A stretch of 64,000 nucleotides of DNA. It comes from Tritonibacter scottomollicae. Its GTDB lineage: Bacteria > Pseudomonadota > Alphaproteobacteria > Rhodobacterales > Rhodobacteraceae. Under the pieces are notes generated by a model. It worked only from the letters and a program-made list of their open reading frames with translations, was not told the origin of the DNA and ran no database searches. The position numbers were made by a program, and so were the translations under genes. Where the stretch lies: the NCBI RefSeq assembly GCF_003003215.1, contig NZ_PVUF01000002.1, forward strand, positions 186,001-250,000, read 5' to 3'. Shown in pieces: positions 31,695-40,569 of this stretch (positions are counted from its first letter, which is position 1; every line of letters begins with the position of its first letter).

Positions 31695-34105
31695 TTTCGC
31701 GAGCAATCGCATTGGCGACCGCAGTAGTGGTCGCCGGATATGCAGAAGCACAAACCATCGTAACGCGCTCGGGTGAACACGAAGACTTTTCCCGGCTCGT
31801 AATGCGAATCCCTGATGGGGTAGAATGGTCTCTGACGCAAAGTGATCGCATTGCCACCATCAACGTCGGATCTCCGACGGCAGTGTTCAATACGCGTGGC
31901 GTATTCGATCTCATCCCCCGCACCCGCATTCAAGACATCAGACAGTCCGGCCCAGGCCAGCCGCTGCGAATTGATCTGGGTTGTGAATGTAGCGTCGACT
32001 ATTATCAGCAGTCGGATGGTTATCTCGTTGTAGACGTGCGTGAGGGGCGTCCACTTTCATTAGCGGAACCGTCTGATAGAGCAAGTCTGCCACTGACATT
32101 CCCGACGTCGGGGGAGGGCTACAGTTTTAATCTGGAGCGCCAGAACTTGGCCAGCGCGCGGGTCGCACTGAATCTCGAGGACGCGGTCGAGCAGGCATTC
32201 GGTTCTTCAAAGCAGCAACCGCTGCACACCGGGCCATTGGAACTGCCGCTTCGTGACGCGGAAGAGGCGGGGCCCACAGCCGAGAGCGCGCTTGCTGAGG
32301 CAAAACCTCCCGCCGAAAAAAACAAAGATGGTAAATCCGAACCCAAACCTTTGGATGCGAATGCCAGCCTTCTAATGGATTTCGACGAAAGTCAGCGGGC
32401 TGCCATGGTGAATGACACCGAGGCGCGCATCCTGCAGCAAATCGGGCGTGCCAGTAACCAAGGGCTCCTACAGCCCAACGCTGAGACGCAGGAGACCCAG
32501 CAACTTAATCCTCTGGATAATGGCAACCGTCCTCTCAACCCGTTGGACAACATTTCGGTCACATCAGCGATTGATCGCGAAACAGGATTGTTCGCGACCG
32601 GCGCAGGGGATGAGAATGTTGATACGCATTGTATCGCGGATAGAGAAATAGCGATTAACAAATGGGGCGACGAAACACCGTTCGCTGAACAGATCGGAGA
32701 GTTACGGAACAAGGTTCTTGGTGAATTTGACGAGGTGAATCGTGATGCAGCGCTGAAGTTGACACGAACGTATCTGTATTTTGGCTTCGGAGCTGAGGCG
32801 ATAGCAGCATTGGGGCTTCTGTCCGAACGAGACTTGAACCCGCGCTCTCGTGAAGTGATGATGACGATGGCCAAGATTCTCGATGCTTCCGACATGCCCG
32901 TGAACACGATTTTCTCGGGACAGCAGACCTGCAACGGTGACGCTGCTTTCTGGGCTGCGCTATCAGATGGGCTGGTCAAGAAAAGCGCGAATACTGACGC
33001 AATTCAGCAGGCATTCGCACGCCTTCCAGCGCATCTTCGGGTGCAGCTGGGCCCACGCCTAAGCACGTTTTTTGCAGATGCTGGCGATCCAAGCGTCGCA
33101 AAAGCGGCTCTGCGATCTGTGGACCGCACGGGTATTGAAGCGGTCCCGGACCGCAATCTCGCCGAGGCCGCGATCGCTGAGTTAGAAGGTGATACAGATG
33201 AAGTGGTCCGCAATCTCAACGAGGAAGTCGCAGAGCAGAGTCAGAATACGCCTAAAGCGCTCATCGACCTTATCAAGCTGAGCTATGCGGAACGTCGCGC
33301 TTTGACACCGGATGTTCCGGACCTGACGGCCTCTTACGAACTGGAGAACCGTCATTCCGCGCTCGGTGCCGAATTGCGTCTAGCTGAGGTGACTGCTTTG
33401 GCGTTAACGGGCGACTTTGACAGGGCTTTCCAGCAAGTGTCCGTTTTGGAACAACGCGATGGCACCAATGCCAGAAATGCGGCCAATGTACCTTTGATGA
33501 CGTTGCTGACAGAGAATGCTGACGACGTAACCTTTCTAAAGTACGCGTTGATTTTTGCAGAAGAGGCGGGTGCGACGCGTGCAGGCCAAGTGGGCGATAT
33601 GGTGGCCCGCCGGTTGCTTGATCTGGGGTTTGCCGAGCAAGCAGAAATGTTGTTGGTTAAAATGAGCCTGGAGCCGCAGAATAACGAACGTCGCATGATG
33701 AGTGCTGAAGCACATCTCCAAATGGATCAGCCTCAGCGGGCTCTGGTTGAGTTGATGGGGCTCGAAGGACAGCAAGCAGATCGTATGCGGGCCGAGGCCC
33801 TGTGGCGTAATAAGGAGTATGAACGGGCGAGCCAGTATATGGTGTCCGCACAGGATTTGAACGAAGCCGCACGTGGGTTTTGGTTGTCTGAGGATCTGGA
33901 CGCAGCGGAAGCATTGGATGAGGAAGCCGCCCCTTTCCGTGCAGTTGCAGATCTGACCAAGCAGATTGACACAGCAGTCCAGGAACCGCAGGGCATGCCC
34001 CCACTGGCAGAAGCACGTGCGCTGATCGAGAGCAGCGCCGGGGCGCGGACGTCGATCGAGGAACTGCTTCGCCAGGTTGAGCGAACTGCGCCTGAAGAAG
34101 AATAG
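31691..34105 (+). CDS. Large exported helical-repeat protein coupled to motA (function unknown)
   Basis: An 804-aa protein I cannot assign to a named family. A signal peptide (1-20, cut after AEA) predicts export. Residues about 22-125 form a beta-rich domain (PTAVFNTRGVFDLIP, DGYLVVDVREG) reminiscent of AMIN-type periplasmic domains. Residues about 190-310 are acidic, low-complexity and probably disordered, with QQLNPLDN/RPLNPLDN repeats. From about 320 to the end the sequence is helical with TPR/Sel1-like spacing (ALKLTRTYLYFGFGAEAIAA, LLDLGFAEQAEMLLVKMSL, AEAHLQMDQPQRALVEL). Start overlaps motA by 4 bp. Its place recalls rhizobial motA-motB-motC-motE, so a MotC-like periplasmic stator factor is my inference, not a homology claim. 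Confidence 0.85.
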   Translation: MISRAIALATAVVVAGYAEAQTIVTRSGEHEDFSRLVMRIPDGVEWSLTQSDRIATINVGSPTAVFNTRGVFDLIPRTRIQDIRQSGPGQPLRIDLGCECSVDYYQQSDGYLVVDVREGRPLSLAEPSDRASLPLTFPTSGEGYSFNLERQNLASARVALNLEDAVEQAFGSSKQQPLHTGPLELPLRDAEEAGPTAESALAEAKPPAEKNKDGKSEPKPLDANASLLMDFDESQRAAMVNDTEARILQQIGRASNQGLLQPNAETQETQQLNPLDNGNRPLNPLDNISVTSAIDRETGLFATGAGDENVDTHCIADREIAINKWGDETPFAEQIGELRNKVLGEFDEVNRDAALKLTRTYLYFGFGAEAIAALGLLSERDLNPRSREVMMTMAKILDASDMPVNTIFSGQQTCNGDAAFWAALSDGLVKKSANTDAIQQAFARLPAHLRVQLGPRLSTFFADAGDPSVAKAALRSVDRTGIEAVPDRNLAEAAIAELEGDTDEVVRNLNEEVAEQSQNTPKALIDLIKLSYAERRALTPDVPDLTASYELENRHSALGAELRLAEVTALALTGDFDRAFQQVSVLEQRDGTNARNAANVPLMTLLTENADDVTFLKYALIFAEEAGATRAGQVGDMVARRLLDLGFAEQAEMLLVKMSLEPQNNERRMMSAEAHLQMDQPQRALVELMGLEGQQADRMRAEALWRNKEYERASQYMVSAQDLNEAARGFWLSEDLDAAEALDEEAAPFRAVADLTKQIDTAVQEPQGMPPLAEARALIESSAGARTSIEELLRQVERTAPEEE

Positions 34106-34130
34106 GGTATACCTTTCATTTTGCATTGGC

Positions 34131-34154
34131 ATGGCCGTCCCGGAGGACGGCCAT
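34131..34154 (+). terminator. Perfect stem-loop after the exported repeat protein
   Basis: ATGGCCGTCC (34131-34140) pairs with GGACGGCCAT (34145-34154) over CGGA, 26 bp after the stop codon, followed by TTCGCTT. A likely intrinsic terminator of the fliL-motA unit, though the T-run is short. Confidence 0.6.
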
Positions 34155-34426
34155 TTCGCTTCGCCTGATAACATTTTGTAAAGCATGTCGGCCTACCGTG
34201 AGGACAGGGAAGAATCCTCATTTGGAACAGGCAAAATGCCAGTGAAAAAGACGACAGCAACCGGGCAACGATCCCGGCATTTTTTGACCGTGCGGCAAGG
34301 GGCTCCCCTGCTGGCGCGGTTTTTGGCGTTTTCGCGATGGATCATCGCCAGTCTCAGCGGATCTCCCTATCTTCCGACCGGTACTGCCGGGCCGATCCTG
34401 ATCGCTTTCATATAAGAGAAAAACTC
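34155..34426 (+). other. flhA leader region with a second terminator-like hairpin
   Basis: No convincing gene. A 76-codon frame at 34185-34415 has no recognised features. CCGGG (34261-34265) pairs with CCCGG (34273-34277) and is followed by CATTTTTT, which looks like a small intrinsic terminator lying 150 bp before flhA. The flhA promoter must lie here; no CtrA-type box is visible. Confidence 0.5.
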
Positions 34427-36517
34427 GTGCCGAATCTGTCAATCAAAGAGCTTTTCAGCCCGACGATCCTTCTAGCGATGGCGCTTATGGCGATCATCGT
34501 GATGATGATCTTGCCAATGCCGGCGTGGGTGTTGGACGTGGGGCTTGCCACTTCGTTCGCACTTGCGATCCTCATATTCACAGTGACCCTCTTCATCGAG
34601 AGACCTTTGGATTTTTCGTCGTTTCCGACGATCCTCCTCGCATCCTTGATGCTGCGCCTGTCCTTGAATGTGTCATCGACCAAGCTGATCATCGGACAAG
34701 GCCACACCGGTACGGATGCGGCCGGCAATGTGATCGAGGGGTTTGCGAACTTCGTGATGGGCGGCAGTGTCTTTCTCGGGCTCGTGGTCTTCGGGGTTCT
34801 GCTGATCGTGAATTTCATGGTCATCACAAAGGGTGCAGCGCGCATGGCGGAAGTTGGCGCGCGCTTCGCGCTCGATGGGATGCCTGGTAAACAGCTCGCG
34901 ATTGACAGCGACGTGTCTGCGGGTGCGATCGATCACGCCACAGCCAAGGAACGCCGGGAGACCGAACAGCGTGAAACCACATTCTTCGGCTCCCTCGATG
35001 GCGCGTCGAAATTTGTGAAAGGCGATGCAGTCGCGGGTCTTCTCATTACTCTGCTGAACCTGATTGTTGGTCTGTTGATGGGGGTTCTGATCCACGGCAT
35101 GCCGATCGGGACTGCTTTTGAAACCTACGCGATCCTGACCGTTGGGGACGGTCTCGTCTCGCAGATCCCATCGGTGATCATCTCTATCGCAGCCGCGCTT
35201 CTGCTGGCACGGGGCGGTGCAACCGGTGCCACAGACACCGCGATTTTCTCTCAGTTTGCCAAGTATCCAGGGGCGATCGCCGCAGTATCCGTGCTGATGA
35301 TCCTCTTCGCTCTGGTTCCGGGTTTGCCGTTTATTCCATTCATCACCGGTGGCGCTCTCCTTGGGTACCTTGCCTACCGCGTCCAGAAGAAGAATGCCGA
35401 GACCGAACAGTCGGAGCTGGATGCGAAAGTCGAGGAGGTCCAGTCGCCCGAAAAAGCCAAGGCGCTTGGTGATATTCTGGACCTCGATGACCTGCATCTG
35501 GAGTTTTCCCAAGATTTGGTATCGATGGTTCTTGATCCCGGAACCGGACTGGACGCACGCATTGCGAATATGCGCACGCATGTAGCCACGACCTTTGGTT
35601 TGATTTTGCCGGAAATCCGCCTGACGGATGAGGCCGAACTGGAGAACGGAACCTATGTCGTTCGTATTCAGGGGGTTGAGCAAGCACGCGGTACGCTGCA
35701 TCCGGATATGGTTTTGGCATTGATGCCAGATAATCATGCCGCGTTGCCGTCCGGAACAGATGTGACAGAGCCCGTCTACGGTGCGCCCGCTCGCTGGATT
35801 TCGACCAAGCATCAAGAAGACGCCGCCCTGATGGGGGCGACTGTGGTGTCACCGCCGGAGATCCTTGCCACGCATCTTCTGGAAGTCGTCAAACAAAGCT
35901 TCCCGCGCCTGTTCACGCTCAAGGCTCTGCGCCGCTTGCTGCGCGAGATGACGGATCTGACAGATGAGTTTCGCGCCAATGCCAACAAGAAACTTTTGGA
36001 CGAGTTGATCCCGGACAAGGTGCCGATCGATACTCTGCACGCAGTGTTGCGCCTTCTGCTCGAAGAACGCGTGTCGATCCGAAATATGCCGCTGATCCTT
36101 GAGTCCATCGCCGAAGCGCGCATGCGAACCACGTCGCCGGAGCTGATTACAGAGCATGTGCGTCAACGCCTCGGCTTTCAGCTGGTGGCAGAAATGAAGC
36201 GTGATGATGGTACCATTCCGCTGGTACAGCTGGCCCCTGAATGGGAAGATGCGTTCACCACCTATCAGGTTGAAACCCAGTCCGGCCTTGATATTGCCTT
36301 GCCGCCAGACACGTTCAACAAGCTTGTTGATGCCATGAGCGACAAGATCAATCAGGTCACCGAGCAGGGTATCTTCGCCGCCATCGTCACCTCCACGCGA
36401 CGTCGCCGGTATCTTCGCACGATCCTGCGGTCCCGCGGTATTCAAAATCCGGTATTGTCCTTTGAGGAAATCGGATTGGAGGCCCGTCCTGCACTTGTAG
36501 GTATGGTCGCGGCATGA
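34427..36517 (+). CDS. flhA: Flagellar export gate protein FlhA
   Basis: The 696-aa export-gate platform. About eight N-terminal membrane helices, including the FHIPEP-family motifs VLDVGLATSFALAILIFTV, RLSLNVSSTKLIIGQGHTG and DGASKFVKGDAVAGLLI (the FHIPEP loop), then a cytoplasmic domain from about residue 340 that docks chaperones (QGVEQARGTLHPDMVLAL, LRLLLEERVSIRNMPLI). I take the GTG at 34427 (reading PNLSIKELFSPTILLAMAL next); the frame is open upstream without conservation. Overlaps fliR by 4 bp. Confidence 0.94.
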   Translation: MPNLSIKELFSPTILLAMALMAIIVMMILPMPAWVLDVGLATSFALAILIFTVTLFIERPLDFSSFPTILLASLMLRLSLNVSSTKLIIGQGHTGTDAAGNVIEGFANFVMGGSVFLGLVVFGVLLIVNFMVITKGAARMAEVGARFALDGMPGKQLAIDSDVSAGAIDHATAKERRETEQRETTFFGSLDGASKFVKGDAVAGLLITLLNLIVGLLMGVLIHGMPIGTAFETYAILTVGDGLVSQIPSVIISIAAALLLARGGATGATDTAIFSQFAKYPGAIAAVSVLMILFALVPGLPFIPFITGGALLGYLAYRVQKKNAETEQSELDAKVEEVQSPEKAKALGDILDLDDLHLEFSQDLVSMVLDPGTGLDARIANMRTHVATTFGLILPEIRLTDEAELENGTYVVRIQGVEQARGTLHPDMVLALMPDNHAALPSGTDVTEPVYGAPARWISTKHQEDAALMGATVVSPPEILATHLLEVVKQSFPRLFTLKALRRLLREMTDLTDEFRANANKKLLDELIPDKVPIDTLHAVLRLLLEERVSIRNMPLILESIAEARMRTTSPELITEHVRQRLGFQLVAEMKRDDGTIPLVQLAPEWEDAFTTYQVETQSGLDIALPPDTFNKLVDAMSDKINQVTEQGIFAAIVTSTRRRRYLRTILRSRGIQNPVLSFEEIGLEARPALVGMVAA

Positions 36518-37293
36518 ATTTTGAAGGCATTACTCCTGAATTGCTGGCACTTTTCGGTGCAGGGTTCTGGCAAGGAGCCATTGTGTTCCTGCGCATCGGA
36601 GCAATGACTGCGGTCATGCTCGGGTTTGGGGAACAACTCGTCCCGACTCAGATCCGACTCGTTTCAGGTTTGGTGTTTACGGCCATTGTCGCCCCGACTT
36701 TGCCCCAGATACCGATGCCGCAATCGACCATGCAGTACGCCGGGCTCGTTGCGACAGAGGCGGTTGTGGGGCTGTCGCTTGGGGTCGCGCTGCGGATGTT
36801 CATGCATATGTTGCAGACCGCAGGGTCGATTGCGGCTCAATGTACCTCTCTCAGCCAAGTGCTAGGCGGTGCAGGGGCCGATCCGATGCCGGCGCTTGGT
36901 GCTGTCTTGTGGATCTCCGGCATAGCGGTAGCGGTCATGCTGGATTTTCACATTCACGCGGCAGAGTTGATGATCAGGTCCTATGATCTGTTTCCCATTG
37001 GTATCTTCCCGGATGCCTCGGGGCTATCGGAATGGGGAGTTCACCGCGTGTCGGAAACGTTTTCGATCGCGTTCACACTGGCAGCACCGTTCCTGATCAC
37101 CGCAGTGATCTACAACCTCACGCTTGGAGTCATCAATCGTGCGATGCCACAGCTGATGGTGGTTTTTGTCGGTGCACCAGTGATCACGTTTGGTGGCTTG
37201 TCGATCCTGATGATTGGCGCGCCGATGATGCTTCAGGTCTGGGGGCGCAATCTGTTGATGTTCTTTGCAGACCCGGGTGTTGGAATGCCATGA
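36514..37293 (+). CDS. fliR: Flagellar export gate protein FliR
   Basis: A 259-aa gate subunit with about six membrane helices. FliR-type motifs include FLRIGAMTAVMLGFGEQLVP, ATEAVVGLSLGVALRMFMHM and QLMVVFVGAPVITFGGL. Overlaps flhA and flhB by 4 bp each, the tight flhA-fliR-flhB order common in alphaproteobacteria. Confidence 0.93.
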   Translation: MNFEGITPELLALFGAGFWQGAIVFLRIGAMTAVMLGFGEQLVPTQIRLVSGLVFTAIVAPTLPQIPMPQSTMQYAGLVATEAVVGLSLGVALRMFMHMLQTAGSIAAQCTSLSQVLGGAGADPMPALGAVLWISGIAVAVMLDFHIHAAELMIRSYDLFPIGIFPDASGLSEWGVHRVSETFSIAFTLAAPFLITAVIYNLTLGVINRAMPQLMVVFVGAPVITFGGLSILMIGAPMMLQVWGRNLLMFFADPGVGMP

Positions 37294-38381
37294 GCGACGA
37301 TAGCGAAGACTCAGACAAGTCATTTGAACCAACGCCCGAAAAGCTGCGCAAGGCACGTCAGGACGGCGATGTCCCGAAGTCGAACGACCTGCTGCAGGCG
37401 GCCTCATATCTGGGTCTGTTAATCGCGCTTTACGCTGCCGGACGGTCTTCCATTGAAGAACTCGGCACCGTCTTGATGAGTATGATCGACCAGCCTGATC
37501 GACTGGTCCCGGTATTCTTCGGCGATGGCAGTGCCTCCCCCATTGCGGGGGAGTTCATATCTGCAGCGTTTGGATCAATACTGTCGTGGTTTGTTGTCCC
37601 GGCGGCACTTGTGTTGCTGGCGGTGTTTGCACAAAAGGCCATGGTCTTTGCCCCGAAGCGGATTGAACCGAAGCTCTCGCGCCTCTCCATCATCAAGAAC
37701 GCCCAGAACAAGTTTGGTCGCTCCGGCCTGTTTGAATTTGCTAAGAGCTTCTTCAAGCTGGTTCTGTATTCTGTTGCTCTGGGAGTTTACCTGTCTTGGC
37801 GGTTGCCCGAGATGATCGCATCTGTGGGCACCAGCCCGTTTACGGTTGTTCCATTCCTGGCACAGCTTGCCATGGAGTTCCTGATCCTGACGTTGATCAT
37901 TGCCCTGGCGATCGGTCTTGTGGATGCATCATTTCAACAATCTGAATTTATTCGGAAAAACATGATGTCGCGCAAGGATGTCATGGATGAGATGAAGCAA
38001 TCTGAGGGCGACCCGCACATGAAAGGCCAGCGCAAGCAGAAGGGGCGTCAAATTGTGAGCAAACAGATTGCCGCCGCGGTTCCCGATGCGGATGTGGTGA
38101 TCGTTAACCCGACGCACTATGCGGTGGCCCTGAAATGGACCCGAGTTGCGGGTAGCGCGCCTGAGTGCGTTGCCAAAGGGGTCGACGAGGTTGCTGCCAT
38201 GATCCGCGAGATCGCGCAGGAGAATGGCGTACCGCTGCACAGTGATCCACCAACCGCACGCGCGCTCTATGCAACGGTTGAGGTCGGTGAGGAAATTTCA
38301 GAGGAACATTACTCTCCAGTGGCGGCTGCGGTTCGTTTTGCCGAAGAGATGCGTAAGAAGGCGAAGGAGAGTATCGTATGA
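37290..38381 (+). CDS. flhB: Flagellar export switch protein FlhB
   Basis: A 363-aa substrate-specificity switch. N-terminal EPTPEKLRKARQDGDVPKS motif, four membrane helices (about 35-210), and a cytoplasmic domain with the self-cleavage site Asn273-Pro-Thr-His276. ATG 37290 overlaps the fliR stop; the frame is open far upstream but only in the fliR shadow. FlhB normally acts with a FliK ruler, which is not encoded here. Confidence 0.95.
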   Translation: MSDDSEDSDKSFEPTPEKLRKARQDGDVPKSNDLLQAASYLGLLIALYAAGRSSIEELGTVLMSMIDQPDRLVPVFFGDGSASPIAGEFISAAFGSILSWFVVPAALVLLAVFAQKAMVFAPKRIEPKLSRLSIIKNAQNKFGRSGLFEFAKSFFKLVLYSVALGVYLSWRLPEMIASVGTSPFTVVPFLAQLAMEFLILTLIIALAIGLVDASFQQSEFIRKNMMSRKDVMDEMKQSEGDPHMKGQRKQKGRQIVSKQIAAAVPDADVVIVNPTHYAVALKWTRVAGSAPECVAKGVDEVAAMIREIAQENGVPLHSDPPTARALYATVEVGEEISEEHYSPVAAAVRFAEEMRKKAKESIV

Positions 38382-38782
38382 AACAGGACAAGATGCTTGC
38401 GCAGATGAAGGCGGTGACGAATGCCGTTTACCTGCGGGAACACGCCAAAGTTAAACCCATTCTTGACCGTGAGGCACAGCTGCGCGGCAAGCTGGCAATG
38501 TTGAAGCAGCAAGTGGAAGAGTCCAGGTCCCTGATTGACGAAAGCCATGAGATGAAGACTCTCGGTGTCGATTTGCAATGGCAGAGATGGCACACCAATG
38601 CCCGCCGGGATATCAACCAGGACCTTGCTCAGGTCACGGCACAGAAATTTCGTGCAATGGACAAGCTGCGTCACGCCTTCGGCCGTAAACATGCGGTAGA
38701 GACTATGGAAAATCAGCATAAATCGGATGTCAAGGAACGTCGCAACAAGATGCTGTTTGATCGGTTGATGAACCTCGACTGA
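38378..38782 (+). CDS. FliJ-like coiled-coil protein of the export apparatus (tentative)
   Basis: A 134-aa, charged, fully helical protein (QLRGKLAMLKQQVEESRSLI and a C-terminal basic helix KSDVKERRNKMLFDRLM). Size, basic-coiled-coil composition and place in an export operon (4-bp overlap with flhB) fit FliJ, the stalk of the FliI ATPase ring. fliI itself is elsewhere (43566) and has no other FliJ candidate beside it. The sequence is too divergent for a motif-based call. Confidence 0.5.
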   Translation: MKQDKMLAQMKAVTNAVYLREHAKVKPILDREAQLRGKLAMLKQQVEESRSLIDESHEMKTLGVDLQWQRWHTNARRDINQDLAQVTAQKFRAMDKLRHAFGRKHAVETMENQHKSDVKERRNKMLFDRLMNLD

Positions 38783-38820
38783 GGCGGGCCTGGGAACAGC
38801 CCTGGCAGAAAGCTAGATGC

Positions 38821-38860
38821 CAAGAGAGGCCGCCTTCGAAGTTGAAGGCGGCCTCTCTTG
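38821..38860. terminator. Perfect 17-bp inverted repeat, likely bidirectional terminator
   Basis: Positions 38821-38837 and 38844-38860 are exact reverse complements (core GAGGCCGCCTTC), loop GAAGTT. It lies between the convergent FliJ-like and fliL2 genes. Lack of a T-run is offset by the very stable stem. Confidence 0.7.
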
Positions 38861-38883
38861 TTAAGTGGTGCAGGCGGTTGTGA

Positions 38884-39405
38884 TCAGACGTCCTGGCGGG
38901 TGATTTCCAGAATGAGTACATCGATCAGATCCGAGCCGAGAAAACGCCGCGCCTCTTCACGCAATGAGGTGCGCAATGGATCGAGAACCTCGGAACGCGT
39001 GAAAGCACCGCGGAATCCACCCATGTTGGCGTGATCGAACAGCACGCGCAGAAAGACATCGCGCAGCTTGGGCTCGAATGAGTGTACCTTGCCGGCCATT
39101 CCGGGCTTGGTCTCAAGGCTGAGGGAGATAACCACCATCGAGGTCAACTGTTCGCGCTCCACGACGGGGATCACGAACTGGTTTTTGATCTTTATGAAAT
39201 CGTTCGGTATCTCATCGTCCTGAGCGGCCATGGTTTCGTCGGCCTTGTCATCCGCCGCCATCTCTGGATTTTCGCTGGAGCCCTCACCCTCGGCGCCGTC
39301 GGCGGATTGCGTATCTTCGGGGGGCGGTGCGAGCATGATGCCCGCACCTATGCCACCGCCGATGCCGATCACCAGCATGAGTATGGGAAGCAGTTTCGAC
39401 AACAT
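38884..39405 (-). CDS. FliL-family flagellar protein (copy 2)
   Basis: A 173-aa FliL paralogue: one membrane helix (about 5-26, GIGGGIGAGIML), an acidic Ser/Glu/Asp linker (about 30-68), and a FliL periplasmic domain (NQFVIPVVEREQLTSMVVIS, LRDVFLRVLFDHANMGGF, LREEARRFLGSDLIDVLILE). It is the last gene of the flgB-to-flgH minus-strand unit. It shares the fold but clearly not the sequence of fliL at 29129, so the copies are old paralogues with likely separate jobs. Confidence 0.82.
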   Translation of the reverse strand: MLSKLLPILMLVIGIGGGIGAGIMLAPPPEDTQSADGAEGEGSSENPEMAADDKADETMAAQDDEIPNDFIKIKNQFVIPVVEREQLTSMVVISLSLETKPGMAGKVHSFEPKLRDVFLRVLFDHANMGGFRGAFTRSEVLDPLRTSLREEARRFLGSDLIDVLILEITRQDV

Positions 39406-39414
39406 GTTTGTACC

Positions 39415-40152
39415 TCAGAAAGGAAGGACTGCGTCCAGCACCTGCTGGCCATAGCGGGGTTGCTGTACGTCGGTAATTTGACCGCGACCACCGTAGGACA
39501 CGCGCGCCGAGGCGATCTTGTCATAGGTGACTTCGTTTTGACGGGTGATATCATCCGGGCGCACGTAGCCGGAGACCAAAAGTTCGCGCAGCTCGAAGTT
39601 CACGCGCAGCTCCTGAGAGCCACTGATCGCCAGAACACCGTTTGGAAGCACGTCTACAACGGTCGCCGCCACACGCAGCTCCAGCTTCTCGCTGCGGCTT
39701 ACGGATCCGCTGCCGCCGGAGGAAGACGAGCTGCCCAAATCTACCAGGTCGGCGCTGGATGCTCCATCTGGAAGCGAGTCGTCGAGACGCTGCGGCAGAC
39801 CCAGAAGTTGAGGCACTTGCATGCTTTCCGACGAATTCCGGGAACGTTCAGTGTCGTTGGAGATGGAGGCTTGCTCGTCGATCTCTATCACCACCGTAAG
39901 GATATCGCCTTTCTTGGTTGCACGACGATCCCCGAGCAGAGACTGGCGCGAGCCACTCCAGAGTGAGGCGTTGTCGACCGCACGTTGCTGCTGTGAGGTC
40001 AGCGGTAGACCCTGGTAAAGCATGGCGACATGTTCCTGGGTTTCATTTGCTGGCGTGAAGCTCGGCGGCTTGCCCAGATGGTCAAGACGCGCGCATCCGC
40101 CAAGGAGCCCCAGGCCGAGAACTGCACATTTGACTGCGAGAATAGGTTTCAT
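39415..40152 (-). CDS. flgH: Flagellar L-ring lipoprotein FlgH
   Basis: A 245-aa outer-membrane ring subunit. Lipobox LGLLGGC puts the lipidated Cys near residue 20. Conserved FlgH parts: SLWSGSRQSLLGDRRATKKG (FxDxRA region), GDILTVVIEIDEQASISND, and the C-terminal ITRQNEVTYDKIASARVSYGGRG-type motif (seen as YDKIASARVSYGGRG). Its ATG overlaps the flgA stop (TGATG). A TTG one codon upstream is not needed. Confidence 0.93.
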   Translation of the reverse strand: MKPILAVKCAVLGLGLLGGCARLDHLGKPPSFTPANETQEHVAMLYQGLPLTSQQQRAVDNASLWSGSRQSLLGDRRATKKGDILTVVIEIDEQASISNDTERSRNSSESMQVPQLLGLPQRLDDSLPDGASSADLVDLGSSSSSGGSGSVSRSEKLELRVAATVVDVLPNGVLAISGSQELRVNFELRELLVSGYVRPDDITRQNEVTYDKIASARVSYGGRGQITDVQQPRYGQQVLDAVLPF

Positions 40153-40568
40153 CAATTTACCTCAATATTTCCGTCCGCCCTGATCCGGCCGGTGACCGTG
40201 GTGCGCGAGGATAAGTTCATGACACGGATCAGTTCGCCTTCCGCGCCGCGGCCAAGCGAGCGGCCCTCCGTGGAGATTTCGAGACCGCCGTGACGAAAGA
40301 TGAGCTTCACCAGATCGTTGCGGTCCACGAGCGCCGGCGGCCCGATGTCGCCAGCGTGAATGGGGCGGCTCGCATAAAGCGCAATCCGCGCTTCCTGCCC
40401 GATGACCTCCTCGGGGCTGCTCAGCGCGCCAGGAGACTGGATGTTCTTGAACACCAGATCTTCGGCCGCGATGATTTCCTTGGCCCGGATGGTCCGAACC
40501 GGCACGAGGATTTCGGCCAGTGCAGAGTGGGCAAAGACAATCCCGATAAGGATGAGCAGGATTCTCAT
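40152..40568 (-). CDS. flgA: Flagellar P-ring assembly chaperone FlgA
   Basis: A 138-aa periplasmic chaperone for FlgI. Signal peptide 1-18 (cut after ALA) and the SAF-like region VPVRTIRAKEIIAAEDLVFK, IGQEARIALYASRPIHAGDI, VKLIFRHGGLEISTEGRSLG. It is much shorter than enterobacterial FlgA (about 220 aa) and consists only of the SAF/C-terminal part, as is common in alphaproteobacteria. One-base overlap with flgH; 1-bp gap to flgG. Confidence 0.88.
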   Translation of the reverse strand: MRILLILIGIVFAHSALAEILVPVRTIRAKEIIAAEDLVFKNIQSPGALSSPEEVIGQEARIALYASRPIHAGDIGPPALVDRNDLVKLIFRHGGLEISTEGRSLGRGAEGELIRVMNLSSRTTVTGRIRADGNIEVN

Positions 40569-40569
40569 G

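Noticed and set aside
34185-34415. 76-codon frame before flhA
   Set aside because: Contains a terminator-like hairpin, no ribosome site, no recognisable features.
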